A DNA stretch of 64,000 nt, taken from contig CAYFQR010000001.1 in the NCBI GenBank assembly GCA_964345365.1, positions 1 to 64,000 on the forward strand. The letters are read 5' to 3'. Every line of letters begins with the position of its first letter. Position 1 is the first letter of the stretch. The position numbers and the translations under genes were made by a program. The DNA comes from RUG754 sp964345365 (GTDB lineage: Bacteria; Bacillota; Clostridia; Peptostreptococcales; Anaerovoracaceae). This document shows, piece by piece, positions 46,864-54,992 of the stretch. The notes under the pieces were generated by a model. That model made no database searches, was not told the origin of the DNA, and saw only the letters and a list, made by a program, of their open reading frames with translations.

Positions 46864-49224
46864 TTAATTTTCCTCCTCTGTTTCATCCTTGATTTCTTCA
46901 ATCACGATTTTTTCTTCATTTATTTTAAATTTTATAGTCTGTACCTTTGATTTTTCCGTTCCGTCCGCAGTCGCAAAGGATATTCTGTTAAGAACATAAC
47001 CTGTGTCGTCTTCCATTTTCACATCACAGATTTCGAGCGCATTTATTCCTAAAAGCTCGGAGTTTTCATTTGAACTCAACCATGAATCGTAGTAATCAAT
47101 ATCGGCAGAAATAAGCCCCTCGCCATAGCTTATAAAATCGCCATCTGCAAGCAGCTGCCATTCGCCGTCTTCAAACTCGGGCAGAGACTGAACCTCCGGA
47201 AAGGCGAATGTACTAAGCGTGCTGAATCTCAGGCTGTCATCAAGCGCATAATGAACTTCGCCAACGGTTTTAAGTTTTGTGCTCTTTTCGGAAACTATAT
47301 TTGAAAGATAAACCGCGTTTGTGTTTGCGGTCGCTTCCACATTATCGTCGGTATTCACAGGCTCGGCGGGCTCTTCATTGCCGCTGATTTTATCAATCAA
47401 TTCCGTTCCTTTTTCAATGGCTACGTCAGTATATTCGGCAACTATACTCTCAGGAAAGAACTTTTTCGCAACATAACCCGTACCTAATGCAAGCATCGCT
47501 ATGATTAAAACAGCGAGCAGGAATTTAGCAAATCCGTTGCCCTTTTCGGGTTCTTCGTTGTCTATTTCTTCAAAGAACTCCTTTAGCTGCTGTGCCTTCT
47601 CGGTTTTTTGCGTGAGCTTTTCTTCAGAAATGCTGATACCGGCATAAGTAAAAGTATTACCGGAATCAGTACCCGGAAAAACATCAGCGTACTTGAACCC
47701 GCCGTTTTCTTTTGATTCGGATAAGGGAGGATATCCCGTGTCTCCCTCATTCGGTATATTTTTAGGTGCCCCCGGGCCTGAAATTACTATATGCTCCATG
47801 CCTGTCGCGTCAACATTCGTTGTTTCGGCAGGCAGTGCGGCGGACACATAAGTGAGTTTGGTTTTAGCGCTCTGCTTCTTTGCTTCATTTTCTGCGAAAG
47901 CATTCTGAGGTACGTATTCCGCACCCATTTTTTCGAGTCTTTCCTTTTCACGTCTTAAAAGCTCCTTAAAGGCATCATTGTTCCTGTGGAAAGTATAGAA
48001 CTTTTGATTTGCTCTCTCTTCAGGCGATAATTCGGGTTCCTTAAAGAGTTCATCATAAAGATTGGCGCTTTCCTGTGTTTCTTCCATTACGCTTTCGGTT
48101 TCTTCGGAAGGTTTCTCACTCTCGATTTCAGATAATTCTTCGACTAACTCCACGTCTTCCTTTGTGGATGCATATACGTCCATATACGTGTCCGAGCCAA
48201 ACGGCTTATCATCTTGTAAATCCGCCTCGGTCACTATGCCCACAGGCATTGCCTCGGTCGTTGTCCCCACAGGTTTCGCCTCGGTCGTAGGCTCATCTAT
48301 ATCCTTTAGTTCGGAAATGTCTTTCAATATGTCTTCAAACAAAGGTGCGCTGTAGTCTTCACCGACAGCTTGAGTCTTTTTATCGTTCGGCATTGAAAAA
48401 AGCTTCGAAAACTTATTATCAACCGGTGTAAATATCGTTGTCACGGACGGGTCGAGATTCCCGGCATCAGAATCGCGGGAGGCCAATTTATTTTCATCTC
48501 CGAAAAAACTGTCGAGCTCTTCACTGGAGTCTATTTCAGCAGAAACAAGCGGTCTGTATTGAACCGTCGCAGTACCGAAATTTGAAGGGCTTTCTTCGTT
48601 TCCAAATAATTCTCTTTCTAAATCTTCAAGAGAAATTATGCTGTCTTCCTCAGCAGGCTCTTCATTTATGTTAATTTGTTCCACAATCGGCTCAGGAATT
48701 TCATTCCTCAAAATCTCTTTCGCCATCCCCGCCCCGAAAAGAGAGCCTAAAATCCTCTCCGCCTTTTCGCCTTTATCAATATTAAGATGCGGCTCGCTAT
48801 ATGATTCGTCGAGACCGGTTCTTCCTGTCGGTCCTAAAGGCTCAAACTCAAATTTTTCTACCCTATCTTCATCTTCGCGCGACAAGTTTCTTTTTTCGAG
48901 GACTTCGCCCCAATCGATGTTTACCTCTTCCGTCTTTTTTTGCTCGGCGGTAGGTAGGCCGTCAAGATTCCAGTCAAAATTTATCCTTTCACGAGTCTTT
49001 TTTTCTGCAGGCGCATCAACCCCCGCTTCTGAAAATCCTCGAAACTCTTCACGTTCTTTTAATATCTCTGCAGTTTTTCTTTCAGCTTCAATCCTAAACG
49101 GCGGATTAAAAACCACATCATCATATCTATACATCTCCGGCTCGTTCTGCCTTGTTTCCGAGCCACAATATGCACAGAATCTGTCGCTTGGATTTAATTC
49201 TTTTCCGCACTTCGTGCAAAACAT
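46864..49224 (-). CDS. Zinc-ribbon membrane protein of unknown function
   Basis: A 786-residue protein beginning with a zinc ribbon (MFCTKCGKELNPSDRFCAYCG; cysteines at 3, 6, 18 and 21). Residues about 30-540 are acidic, low-complexity and probably disordered, with short repeats (TEAKPVGTTTEAMPVG). A single transmembrane helix follows (FAKFLLAVLIIAMLALGTGYV, about residue 575), then an extracytoplasmic C-terminal domain of some 150 residues. GGAGGG precedes the start. It is not assignable to a characterised family; its genetic linkage to UPF0182 suggests they act together at the membrane. Confidence 0.8.
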   Translation of the reverse strand: MFCTKCGKELNPSDRFCAYCGSETRQNEPEMYRYDDVVFNPPFRIEAERKTAEILKEREEFRGFSEAGVDAPAEKKTRERINFDWNLDGLPTAEQKKTEEVNIDWGEVLEKRNLSREDEDRVEKFEFEPLGPTGRTGLDESYSEPHLNIDKGEKAERILGSLFGAGMAKEILRNEIPEPIVEQININEEPAEEDSIISLEDLERELFGNEESPSNFGTATVQYRPLVSAEIDSSEELDSFFGDENKLASRDSDAGNLDPSVTTIFTPVDNKFSKLFSMPNDKKTQAVGEDYSAPLFEDILKDISELKDIDEPTTEAKPVGTTTEAMPVGIVTEADLQDDKPFGSDTYMDVYASTKEDVELVEELSEIESEKPSEETESVMEETQESANLYDELFKEPELSPEERANQKFYTFHRNNDAFKELLRREKERLEKMGAEYVPQNAFAENEAKKQSAKTKLTYVSAALPAETTNVDATGMEHIVISGPGAPKNIPNEGDTGYPPLSESKENGGFKYADVFPGTDSGNTFTYAGISISEEKLTQKTEKAQQLKEFFEEIDNEEPEKGNGFAKFLLAVLIIAMLALGTGYVAKKFFPESIVAEYTDVAIEKGTELIDKISGNEEPAEPVNTDDNVEATANTNAVYLSNIVSEKSTKLKTVGEVHYALDDSLRFSTLSTFAFPEVQSLPEFEDGEWQLLADGDFISYGEGLISADIDYYDSWLSSNENSELLGINALEICDVKMEDDTGYVLNRISFATADGTEKSKVQTIKFKINEEKIVIEEIKDETEEEN

Positions 49225-49248
49225 CTCATGCCCTCCGTCTATCTTTCT

Positions 49249-50043
49249 TTAATCACGAATTTGTTTCATTAACTCTTCTTCGGTAAATATCCTGCCGGAT
49301 CTGTTCGTGTCCCTGTTATCCGGCCCGAACTTTCGGTATGGTAATGCCTTTATCAAGTTTATCTGCTCAACTTTGACCGATTCGGATTCCTTATCATTAC
49401 GGTTCGAATTGTCGGTGTTTGGCAATATGGTAGGTTCCTGTGCCGGTTCTGCGGCCGGTGCTGTTACAGCCGAAACAATACTCTCATCGACTGTCTTCGG
49501 GGCTTCCGTTGAAACTGCCTTGACTTCCTGCGGCGTCTCAGCTTGCGGTTCAACCTTGACTTCCGGCGGTGTCTCAACCTGCGGTGCAGCCTCGGCTTCC
49601 GGCGGTGTCTCAACCTGCGGTGCAGCCTCGGCTTCCGGCGTCGTTTCAGCCTGCGGTGCAGCCTCGGCTTCCGATGTCGTTTCAGCTTGCGGTGCAAATT
49701 CATCCTGCGGCGAGGTATCCGCCTCATCCTGTATCGTCCAGTCTATATCTTCATATCTGATATGTTTTTTATTTTCTTCGATTTCACTTACGCTTCTTTT
49801 TCCTAACCTGTAACCTATGTATCCTATCAAAAAAACGGCAAGTAAAATCCCCGCCCCGATGTATATTTCGGGGTTTGATTCGTATGCCGAGGTCAATTTA
49901 TCAACAAGTTTTTCGATACTTTCTTTTATGAAGTCAGTAGCCTCACCGTCAGCTATTTTTTCTATTTGTTCTTTTATAAAGTCAACAGGCTTACTGTCAG
50001 CTATTTTTTCAATAAATTCCAATGATGCCGCCCGCCTTTTCAA
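49249..50043 (-). CDS. Repeat-rich single-pass membrane protein
   Basis: Unrecognised protein. The N-terminal part has three related segments of about 16-20 residues (IEKIADSKPVDFIKEQ, IEKIADGEATDFIKES, IEKLVDKLTSAYES), followed by one transmembrane helix (YIGAGILLAVFLIGYIGYRLG) and five 12-residue repeats of the type APQAETTPEAEA before a basic tail. The frame has only TTG starts (50043 or 50022); AAAAGG before 50022 makes that the better choice, so the true start is uncertain. It is the promoter-proximal gene of the operon running to serS. Confidence 0.65.
   Translation of the reverse strand: MKRRAASLEFIEKIADSKPVDFIKEQIEKIADGEATDFIKESIEKLVDKLTSAYESNPEIYIGAGILLAVFLIGYIGYRLGKRSVSEIEENKKHIRYEDIDWTIQDEADTSPQDEFAPQAETTSEAEAAPQAETTPEAEAAPQVETPPEAEAAPQVETPPEVKVEPQAETPQEVKAVSTEAPKTVDESIVSAVTAPAAEPAQEPTILPNTDNSNRNDKESESVKVEQINLIKALPYRKFGPDNRDTNRSGRIFTEEELMKQIRD
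49540..49720. repeat. 36-nt coding tandem repeats
   Basis: Five units of 36 nt (12 codons; PQVETPPEAEAA and variants) within the repeat-rich membrane protein gene. Similarity is high at DNA level, suggesting recent expansion. Confidence 0.8.
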
Positions 50044-50075
50044 ACATGTTTTATCGTATAAATATAGATGTTAAT

Positions 50076-50104
50076 ATTATAGTACAGAAAAGTCAATTTT
50101 GCAA
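50076..50104 (-). promoter_or_regulatory. Promoter of the UPF0182-glnA-serS operon
   Basis: On the minus strand TTGCAA (50104-50099), 17 bp, TATAAT (50081-50076), about 30-55 bases before the possible TTG starts of the first gene. Confidence 0.6.
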
Positions 50105-50236
50105 TCAAACTTGCACTAAAAATAGGTGAACAGACAATTTAATTTTGTATTATTATACATATATACCCCTGTTTTTTCTATTTCAAAGAACAGTCGCCGG
50201 TTTTGAGGCAAAATCCTCATTTTCAACAAAAAAACA

Positions 50237-50265
50237 TTGACAAGCAATTTATGAAATGTTAATAT
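50237..50265 (+). promoter_or_regulatory. Promoter of tRNA-Lys
   Basis: TTGACA (50237-50242), 17-bp spacer, TAATAT (50260-50265), placing transcription start about 25 bases before the tRNA. Confidence 0.75.
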
Positions 50266-50296
50266 AGCTAATGTGCCAAATGACGCGGGACATTGC

Positions 50297-50372
50297 GGAC
50301 CATTAGCTCAGCCGGCAGAGCACCTGACTCTTAATCAGGGTGTCCGGGGTTCGAGCCCCCGATGGTCCACCA
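50297..50372 (+). tRNA. tRNA-Lys (anticodon CTT)
   Basis: A 76-nt cloverleaf: acceptor arms GGACCAT/ATGGTCC, D-arm AGCTCAGCCGGCAGAGC, anticodon loop CTCTTAA between CCTGA and TCAGG, T-arm CGGGGTTCGAGCCCCG, encoded CCA. A promoter and a terminator flank it. Confidence 0.95.
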
Positions 50373-50382
50373 TTAAAAATAA

Positions 50383-50416
50383 CCTTGAGAACGTAGTGTT
50401 TTCAAGGCTTTTTTGT
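50383..50416 (+). terminator. Terminator of tRNA-Lys
   Basis: CCTTGA and TCAAGG arms with a loop of about 13 nt, followed by CTTTTTTG, some ten bases after the CCA end. Confidence 0.75.
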
Positions 50417-50446
50417 TTTTTGCATATTATTATTTTCACTCAATTT

Positions 50447-50461
50447 CCGGACACCCTGATT
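50447..50461 (-). repeat. Inverted 15-nt copy of a tRNA-Lys segment
   Basis: CCGGACACCCTGATT is the exact reverse complement of tRNA-Lys positions 50333-50347 (3' anticodon arm through variable loop). It lies just beyond the stop of the convergent O-antigen ligase-like gene. Confidence 0.8.
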
Positions 50462-50467
50462 TTTCGG

Positions 50468-51883
50468 TCAGGCGGTTTCTTCGTTTCTTTTATGTCCCTC
50501 TTCCATAATGGCGAAGAGTACAACAACTATGAACTCGTTCGGAAACGGTGAAAACTCTCCCGGATTTACCATGGACATGAGGAAAATGCCTCCGAAGGTC
50601 ATAGCCATTGCGACGGTCTCTTTTGACCGGGTGTCCGATATCGTCTTAAGCCTTATTATTAGCTGTGTGGTATAGGCCACGAGCCCCACAAGTCCCATGC
50701 TTCCGATTATCTGTGCAAACCAATTATGGTAAAAGACGATGCTGCCCGGAACTCCCGTATATATGTCTCCGTTACGGCTGCTGCCGAGTCCGAGTCCGAA
50801 AAGCATATTTGACCTGTAGTCTTCAAATGCCCTTCTGATGAATCTCAGCCTGCTGTCATCCGAGTTCACAAAAAATGTTCCGTCCTCAAATCTTGACGCG
50901 AATAGCATCATGAATATTTCCACACCTGCGACAAGAGCGGGGATTGCAAGCAGGGCTGCAGCTTTGATATTTCTTTTTCTATGTTCTACATCGTAGTAGA
51001 TAACGTATAATATGCCGACAACAAAGATTAGCGTACCGATGAGCGTACCGCCACGCGAGCCCGAAAGCATCAAACTAAGCATTATCGTAACGGAACCCAA
51101 GATATGCCCTATATTTTTGGTTGCGAAATAGAATGTTGACGGTAATCCGAGAAGCATCATTGTCGCGGTTGTGTTTCTGTATTTGCAAAAAATTACTGAA
51201 AAATCCGCAAGGAATCTGTCAAGGTTGGCATAGTAGAATCTAACCGTCATAAATGCGGCAAACAGTGCTGCGGCATAGAGAACGGCCATATATCGTTCCC
51301 TTACGTCATAGCTTTTTTCGCAGGTAATATACGCTTTAGCTATGATGTATACGCAGAGCATGCCGACTCCGAGACCGGCTATATAGTAAAGAGATGTGTA
51401 ACTAGCAACGTTCATTATCGTATTTGCCCCGAGACCGCCAAGCACCGTCGCAAATGAAACCATTATGAGCGGTATCAGGTTGGCGCCGGTTTTGAACGGT
51501 TTGGCATAGATAGCCAAATGAAACAAAAATGAACCGATTATTGCCGCAATCTCATATTTGTACTGCACAAGCATCACATCGTAATGCCGGAAAAACACGA
51601 CTGACATCATGCTCAGCACCAATATCGGATACACTGATGCGAGCAGGTCGCCGCAAAAAATCAGGAAAAGGCAAAGAACCGCCGCCATAACCGTCATCCC
51701 CTGCTCTACGTTTATTATCGAATAAGCAGCGGCCAAAGTAAACAGCAGAGTGAAATAGTGTCTGCTGTTCCATATAGCTTCAAGGCTGAAGACTCGTTTA
51801 TATTCAAGAACTTCTCCCTGCTCTATCATTCGTGGCATTGTCTTGTTTTCTAAGTTTACGTTTTTCAAATCAAAATACCTCAT
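50468..51883 (-). CDS. O-antigen ligase/polymerase family membrane protein
   Basis: A 471-residue membrane protein with about 10-12 hydrophobic segments and the Wzy_C/WaaL-type region: a large extracytoplasmic loop with SRLRFIRRAFEDYRSNMLFGLGLGSSRNGD and the following VFYHNWFAQIIGSMGLVGL. Such proteins polymerise or ligate surface glycans from lipid carriers. No other glycan-assembly genes are adjacent; the GT2 gene at 58.0 kb is the nearest glycosyltransferase. Substrate is unknown. Confidence 0.8.
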   Translation of the reverse strand: MRYFDLKNVNLENKTMPRMIEQGEVLEYKRVFSLEAIWNSRHYFTLLFTLAAAYSIINVEQGMTVMAAVLCLFLIFCGDLLASVYPILVLSMMSVVFFRHYDVMLVQYKYEIAAIIGSFLFHLAIYAKPFKTGANLIPLIMVSFATVLGGLGANTIMNVASYTSLYYIAGLGVGMLCVYIIAKAYITCEKSYDVRERYMAVLYAAALFAAFMTVRFYYANLDRFLADFSVIFCKYRNTTATMMLLGLPSTFYFATKNIGHILGSVTIMLSLMLSGSRGGTLIGTLIFVVGILYVIYYDVEHRKRNIKAAALLAIPALVAGVEIFMMLFASRFEDGTFFVNSDDSRLRFIRRAFEDYRSNMLFGLGLGSSRNGDIYTGVPGSIVFYHNWFAQIIGSMGLVGLVAYTTQLIIRLKTISDTRSKETVAMAMTFGGIFLMSMVNPGEFSPFPNEFIVVVLFAIMEEGHKRNEETA

Positions 51884-52023
51884 TAAAGCGCTTTAGCTTA
51901 ACACACAAATAAATATTTTACCTCTACTACAATTTTTTGTCAAATTTTCAAGTGCCGGTTACGATTCCGACATCAAGTACCGGTTGCCCTGCCGACATCA
52001 AAAAACATCAAAAACAATATTGA

Positions 52024-52084
52024 AGAAGGCTGTGCCTAAGCAATTTTTCTCCGTTTATCGCTTAGCGCAACAGCCCTCTTTTCA
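52024..52084 (-). terminator. Terminator after the SPFH gene
   Basis: AGAAGGCTGT and ACAGCCCTCT arms with inner pairing CTAAGC/GCTTAG. It lies about 60 bases after the SPFH stop on the minus strand. Confidence 0.6.
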
Positions 52085-52140
52085 AGAGATAAAATACCAC
52101 TGCTTTTTGCGCGGCTTCACCCCATATTTTCAATCAAAGT

Positions 52141-53037
52141 TTATTTGAGAACTTCTTTAACTCCTGCTGCAAGTCCCGCAATGCCCTGAAGTTCCGACGG
52201 TATGATTATCTTGGTAGCCTGCCCCTGAGCCAATGTACCTAAGGCTTCAAGACCTCTGAGCTTAATTACGGCGTCATCTGCGCCGGCATTCTTCAGAGCG
52301 GTTATACCGTGAGCCTTGGCTTCGTTTACCATACGAATCGCTTCCGCTTCACCTTCGGCTTCTCTTATTGCTACCTGCTTGGCAGCTTCCGCATTAAGTA
52401 TGGCGGCTTCTTTCTGTCCTTCCGCAATGAGGATTGCGGAGGATTTTTCTCCTTCCGCACGAAGGATTGCCTCTCTCTTTTCTCGCTCCGCTCTCATCTG
52501 CTTTTCCATCGCCTGCTGTATGTCGCGCGGCGGAGTGATATTCTTAACTTCTACACGGTTTATCTTGATTCCCCAAGGGTCTGTTGCCTCGTCCAAAACA
52601 ATTCTGATCTTCGAGTTGATATGCTCACGCGATGTCAGCGATTCGTCGAGTTCAAGGTCGCCTATGATGTTTCTCAGCGTAGTGGCTGTGAGGTTTTCGA
52701 TTGCCGCCATAGGATTTTCTACACCGTATGCGAAAAGCTTAGGGTCGGTAATCTGATAGTAAACCACCGTGTCTATTTCCATTGTTACGTTATCTTTTGT
52801 TATAACAGGTTGCGGAGCAAAGTCGATTACTTTCTCTTTGAGAGAAACTCTTCGTGCGACTCTGTCAATAAGCGGAATCTTGAAATGCAGTCCCACCTGC
52901 CATGTTTGCTTATATGCTCCGAGCCTTTCTAATACATAAGCCTGTGCCTGTGGTACTATTCTGATATTTGTCGTGATTAAACTGATTACTATTAAAAGTA
53001 ATAATGCTAAAATTATTAATCCTATTATTCCCGGCAT
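52141..53037 (-). CDS. SPFH/Band 7 (stomatin-like) protein
   Basis: A 298-residue membrane-microdomain scaffold protein: one N-terminal transmembrane segment (IIGLIILALLLLIVISLITT), the SPFH domain (residues 25-200; RVSLKEKVIDFAPQPVITKDNV, then GIKINRVEVKNITPP) and a helical coiled-coil stretch (MRAEREKREAILRAEGEK). Stomatin-like proteins often pair with an NfeD gene, as here, with the NfeD stop immediately adjacent. Confidence 0.93.
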   Translation of the reverse strand: MPGIIGLIILALLLLIVISLITTNIRIVPQAQAYVLERLGAYKQTWQVGLHFKIPLIDRVARRVSLKEKVIDFAPQPVITKDNVTMEIDTVVYYQITDPKLFAYGVENPMAAIENLTATTLRNIIGDLELDESLTSREHINSKIRIVLDEATDPWGIKINRVEVKNITPPRDIQQAMEKQMRAEREKREAILRAEGEKSSAILIAEGQKEAAILNAEAAKQVAIREAEGEAEAIRMVNEAKAHGITALKNAGADDAVIKLRGLEALGTLAQGQATKIIIPSELQGIAGLAAGVKEVLK

Positions 53038-53499
53038 TTATTTTTCCTCCTTTTTAACAACTATAAGTTTCACACCGGATATGTCCGAAATGATTACCGT
53101 CTCTCCGACATCGAAAGCCAATTCGTCATCCGCTGAAACAGCCGACCAATCCTGACCGTTTAACTTGACGCGTCCGGGACTGTGGGCTGCAATGCTTTCG
53201 ATTACAATGCCTTCCCGTCCTATTATCGCGTCGGTGTTTGTTTTTTCAGAGCCGGTTCTCAGTTTATTTACAAATATCTTTCTCGTAGTCGCAATCAATA
53301 TAAGCGATATGACGAGAAAAGCGATAATCTGAGTCCATACCCCCGTTTTTAGAAGCGCAAGCCCCATTGCGGCGAATGCACCGCATGCCAGCCAAATTGT
53401 AGTAAGACCTACGGTCAGCGCTTCGATAATCAGAAATATCACCGCAAGCACAAGCCAGATCCATACCATATAGTCGGCAATGTTGAAAACTGCTCCCAT
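53038..53499 (-). CDS. NfeD family protein
   Basis: A 153-residue short-form NfeD: three to four hydrophobic segments in the first 75 residues, then a small OB-fold (IGREGIVIESIAAHSPGRVKLNGQDWSAV). The protease domain of long NfeD proteins is absent. It directly precedes the SPFH gene with no gap, so the two proteins are probably made together and interact in the membrane. Confidence 0.92.
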   Translation of the reverse strand: MGAVFNIADYMVWIWLVLAVIFLIIEALTVGLTTIWLACGAFAAMGLALLKTGVWTQIIAFLVISLILIATTRKIFVNKLRTGSEKTNTDAIIGREGIVIESIAAHSPGRVKLNGQDWSAVSADDELAFDVGETVIISDISGVKLIVVKKEEK

Positions 53500-53603
53500 G
53501 TTTTCTCCCTTCTGAATTAAAATATGTTTACATGTTTATTTTAACATATCCGGGCAAAAAATACACGTATTATGCTGATTATTTAATTCGTTTTTACAAA
53601 AAA

Positions 53604-54992
53604 TCATTCGTTCTTAATCGCCTCAAGCGCCGAAATCTTAACTGCTTTGTTCGCGGGATAATATCCCGATATGACGCCAATCGCTATCGAAAAGAAGATT
53701 GCGAATATTATCAAGGCCGGCGTAATTGCCGAGCGTCTCGTTATATTTTCACCGCCGATAAGCGCCTGCATTATCGTCTCACCGGTTATACCCATTGGGA
53801 AAACTCCCATGGAGACAAGGTTCGCAATCACCGAAGCTATAATGCTGAATACGATTCCGCATATTCCGCCGATAAGCCCTATGCATCCCGCTTCCATGAG
53901 GAAAAGCGTTCTGATATCCTTAACGTAGCAGCCGAGAGCCTTCATAATTCCTATCTCCTTCGTTCTCTCGGTGATGGACATTATCATGGTGTTGGCTATT
54001 CCGATTGCCGCGACGAAAAGTGAAATCGCGCCGAGCCCTCCGAGCATCAGTTCGGTATTTCTCGCCTGCTTAGCCATTTCTTCCCTGAAGCTCTGCATGG
54101 ACGACGTGTTGTAGCCTTGTGCTTTGATGGCGCTTTCTATCTCTGCAACCTTGTTTATATCTGCCGCCTTGACGAGAACCTCGGAAGGCGTAAGCTTGAG
54201 AGCGGCTGGTGATGTACCGGTCATCTTCGATACAAGCGTTTTGAATGCTGCCGTATCTACAAAGAGCCCTTCCGATGTTTCCCAGCCCTTGCTGTAATCT
54301 TCTTTAAGCACTCCGATAGCCTTCATGTCCATTGAAGTCGATTTAGGGTTTTCTTCCATGGTCGAAATTTTTATTTTCATTGTTTCTTTGAGCGGGTCAA
54401 AAAACGGGTCCGGAAGCTCGGCATCGGGGTTGTAGTTTCCCTCTTCATCATACATAAACGACCATTTGTCGATTCGATTATTCATTTCGGATTTATATGT
54501 ATCGACAAACGAATAGGCAAAGTCCTGCCCGGCAGCAACGAATATAGTTCTTTCGTCACCGCCCGATGAAGGGAACTTCCCGTCATTCAGCTTAAAGCTC
54601 ATGTCTTCCATGTATTTCACGTCCACGCCGACGAGCTGTGCCCAATCTGCCTTATATCTCTCGTTTGAAGCAGAAACCTCTACAGTATATTCGTCCAAAC
54701 GGTATTTAGGCATTACCGCCTTGACTCCGTCAATCTGCCGGAAACTTTCAAACGCTTTATCATCAAGCTTAACGTTTGATTTAGCCGAATGGCTCGGATA
54801 GACTTGGATAATCGTCAGGTCGCCCATCCTTGCAATGCTCTGCTCCTGCGTTTCAGACATGGCGGCACCGACGGAAACCATTAGTATTATGGAAGTGCAT
54901 CCTATAAATACGCCGAGAGCCGTGAGAAAGGTTCGTCCCTTTCTACGCATTAGGCTATCACGGCACATTTTGAATAAATCTGATATTATCAT
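53604..54992 (-). CDS. MacB-like ABC transporter permease
   Basis: A 462-residue permease with the MacB/FtsX topology: one N-terminal helix (RTFLTALGVFIGCTSIILMVSVGAAMSE), a large extracytoplasmic domain (about residues 50-320) and three C-terminal helices, with the conserved ITERTKEIGIMKALG loop. Its start overlaps the stop of the upstream secreted-protein gene by 4 bases. With the ATPase at 56.9-57.6 kb it forms a mechanotransmission-type ABC system that exports or pulls on extracytoplasmic substrates. Confidence 0.9.
   Translation of the reverse strand: MIISDLFKMCRDSLMRRKGRTFLTALGVFIGCTSIILMVSVGAAMSETQEQSIARMGDLTIIQVYPSHSAKSNVKLDDKAFESFRQIDGVKAVMPKYRLDEYTVEVSASNERYKADWAQLVGVDVKYMEDMSFKLNDGKFPSSGGDERTIFVAAGQDFAYSFVDTYKSEMNNRIDKWSFMYDEEGNYNPDAELPDPFFDPLKETMKIKISTMEENPKSTSMDMKAIGVLKEDYSKGWETSEGLFVDTAAFKTLVSKMTGTSPAALKLTPSEVLVKAADINKVAEIESAIKAQGYNTSSMQSFREEMAKQARNTELMLGGLGAISLFVAAIGIANTMIMSITERTKEIGIMKALGCYVKDIRTLFLMEAGCIGLIGGICGIVFSIIASVIANLVSMGVFPMGITGETIMQALIGGENITRRSAITPALIIFAIFFSIAIGVISGYYPANKAVKISALEAIKNE

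Noticed and set aside
49464..49813. Overlapping long ORFs on both strands of the 264-codon gene
   Set aside because: They mirror the 36-nt repeat in other frames, are highly biased in composition (Arg-rich or Ser/Cys-rich) and lack start signals.
50255..50280. A second TTGGCACATTA motif on the minus strand, like the -24 part of the dctP promoter
   Set aside because: The -12 TTGC is missing: GC comes three bases too early. A normal TTGCAA/TATAAT promoter serves the genes downstream.
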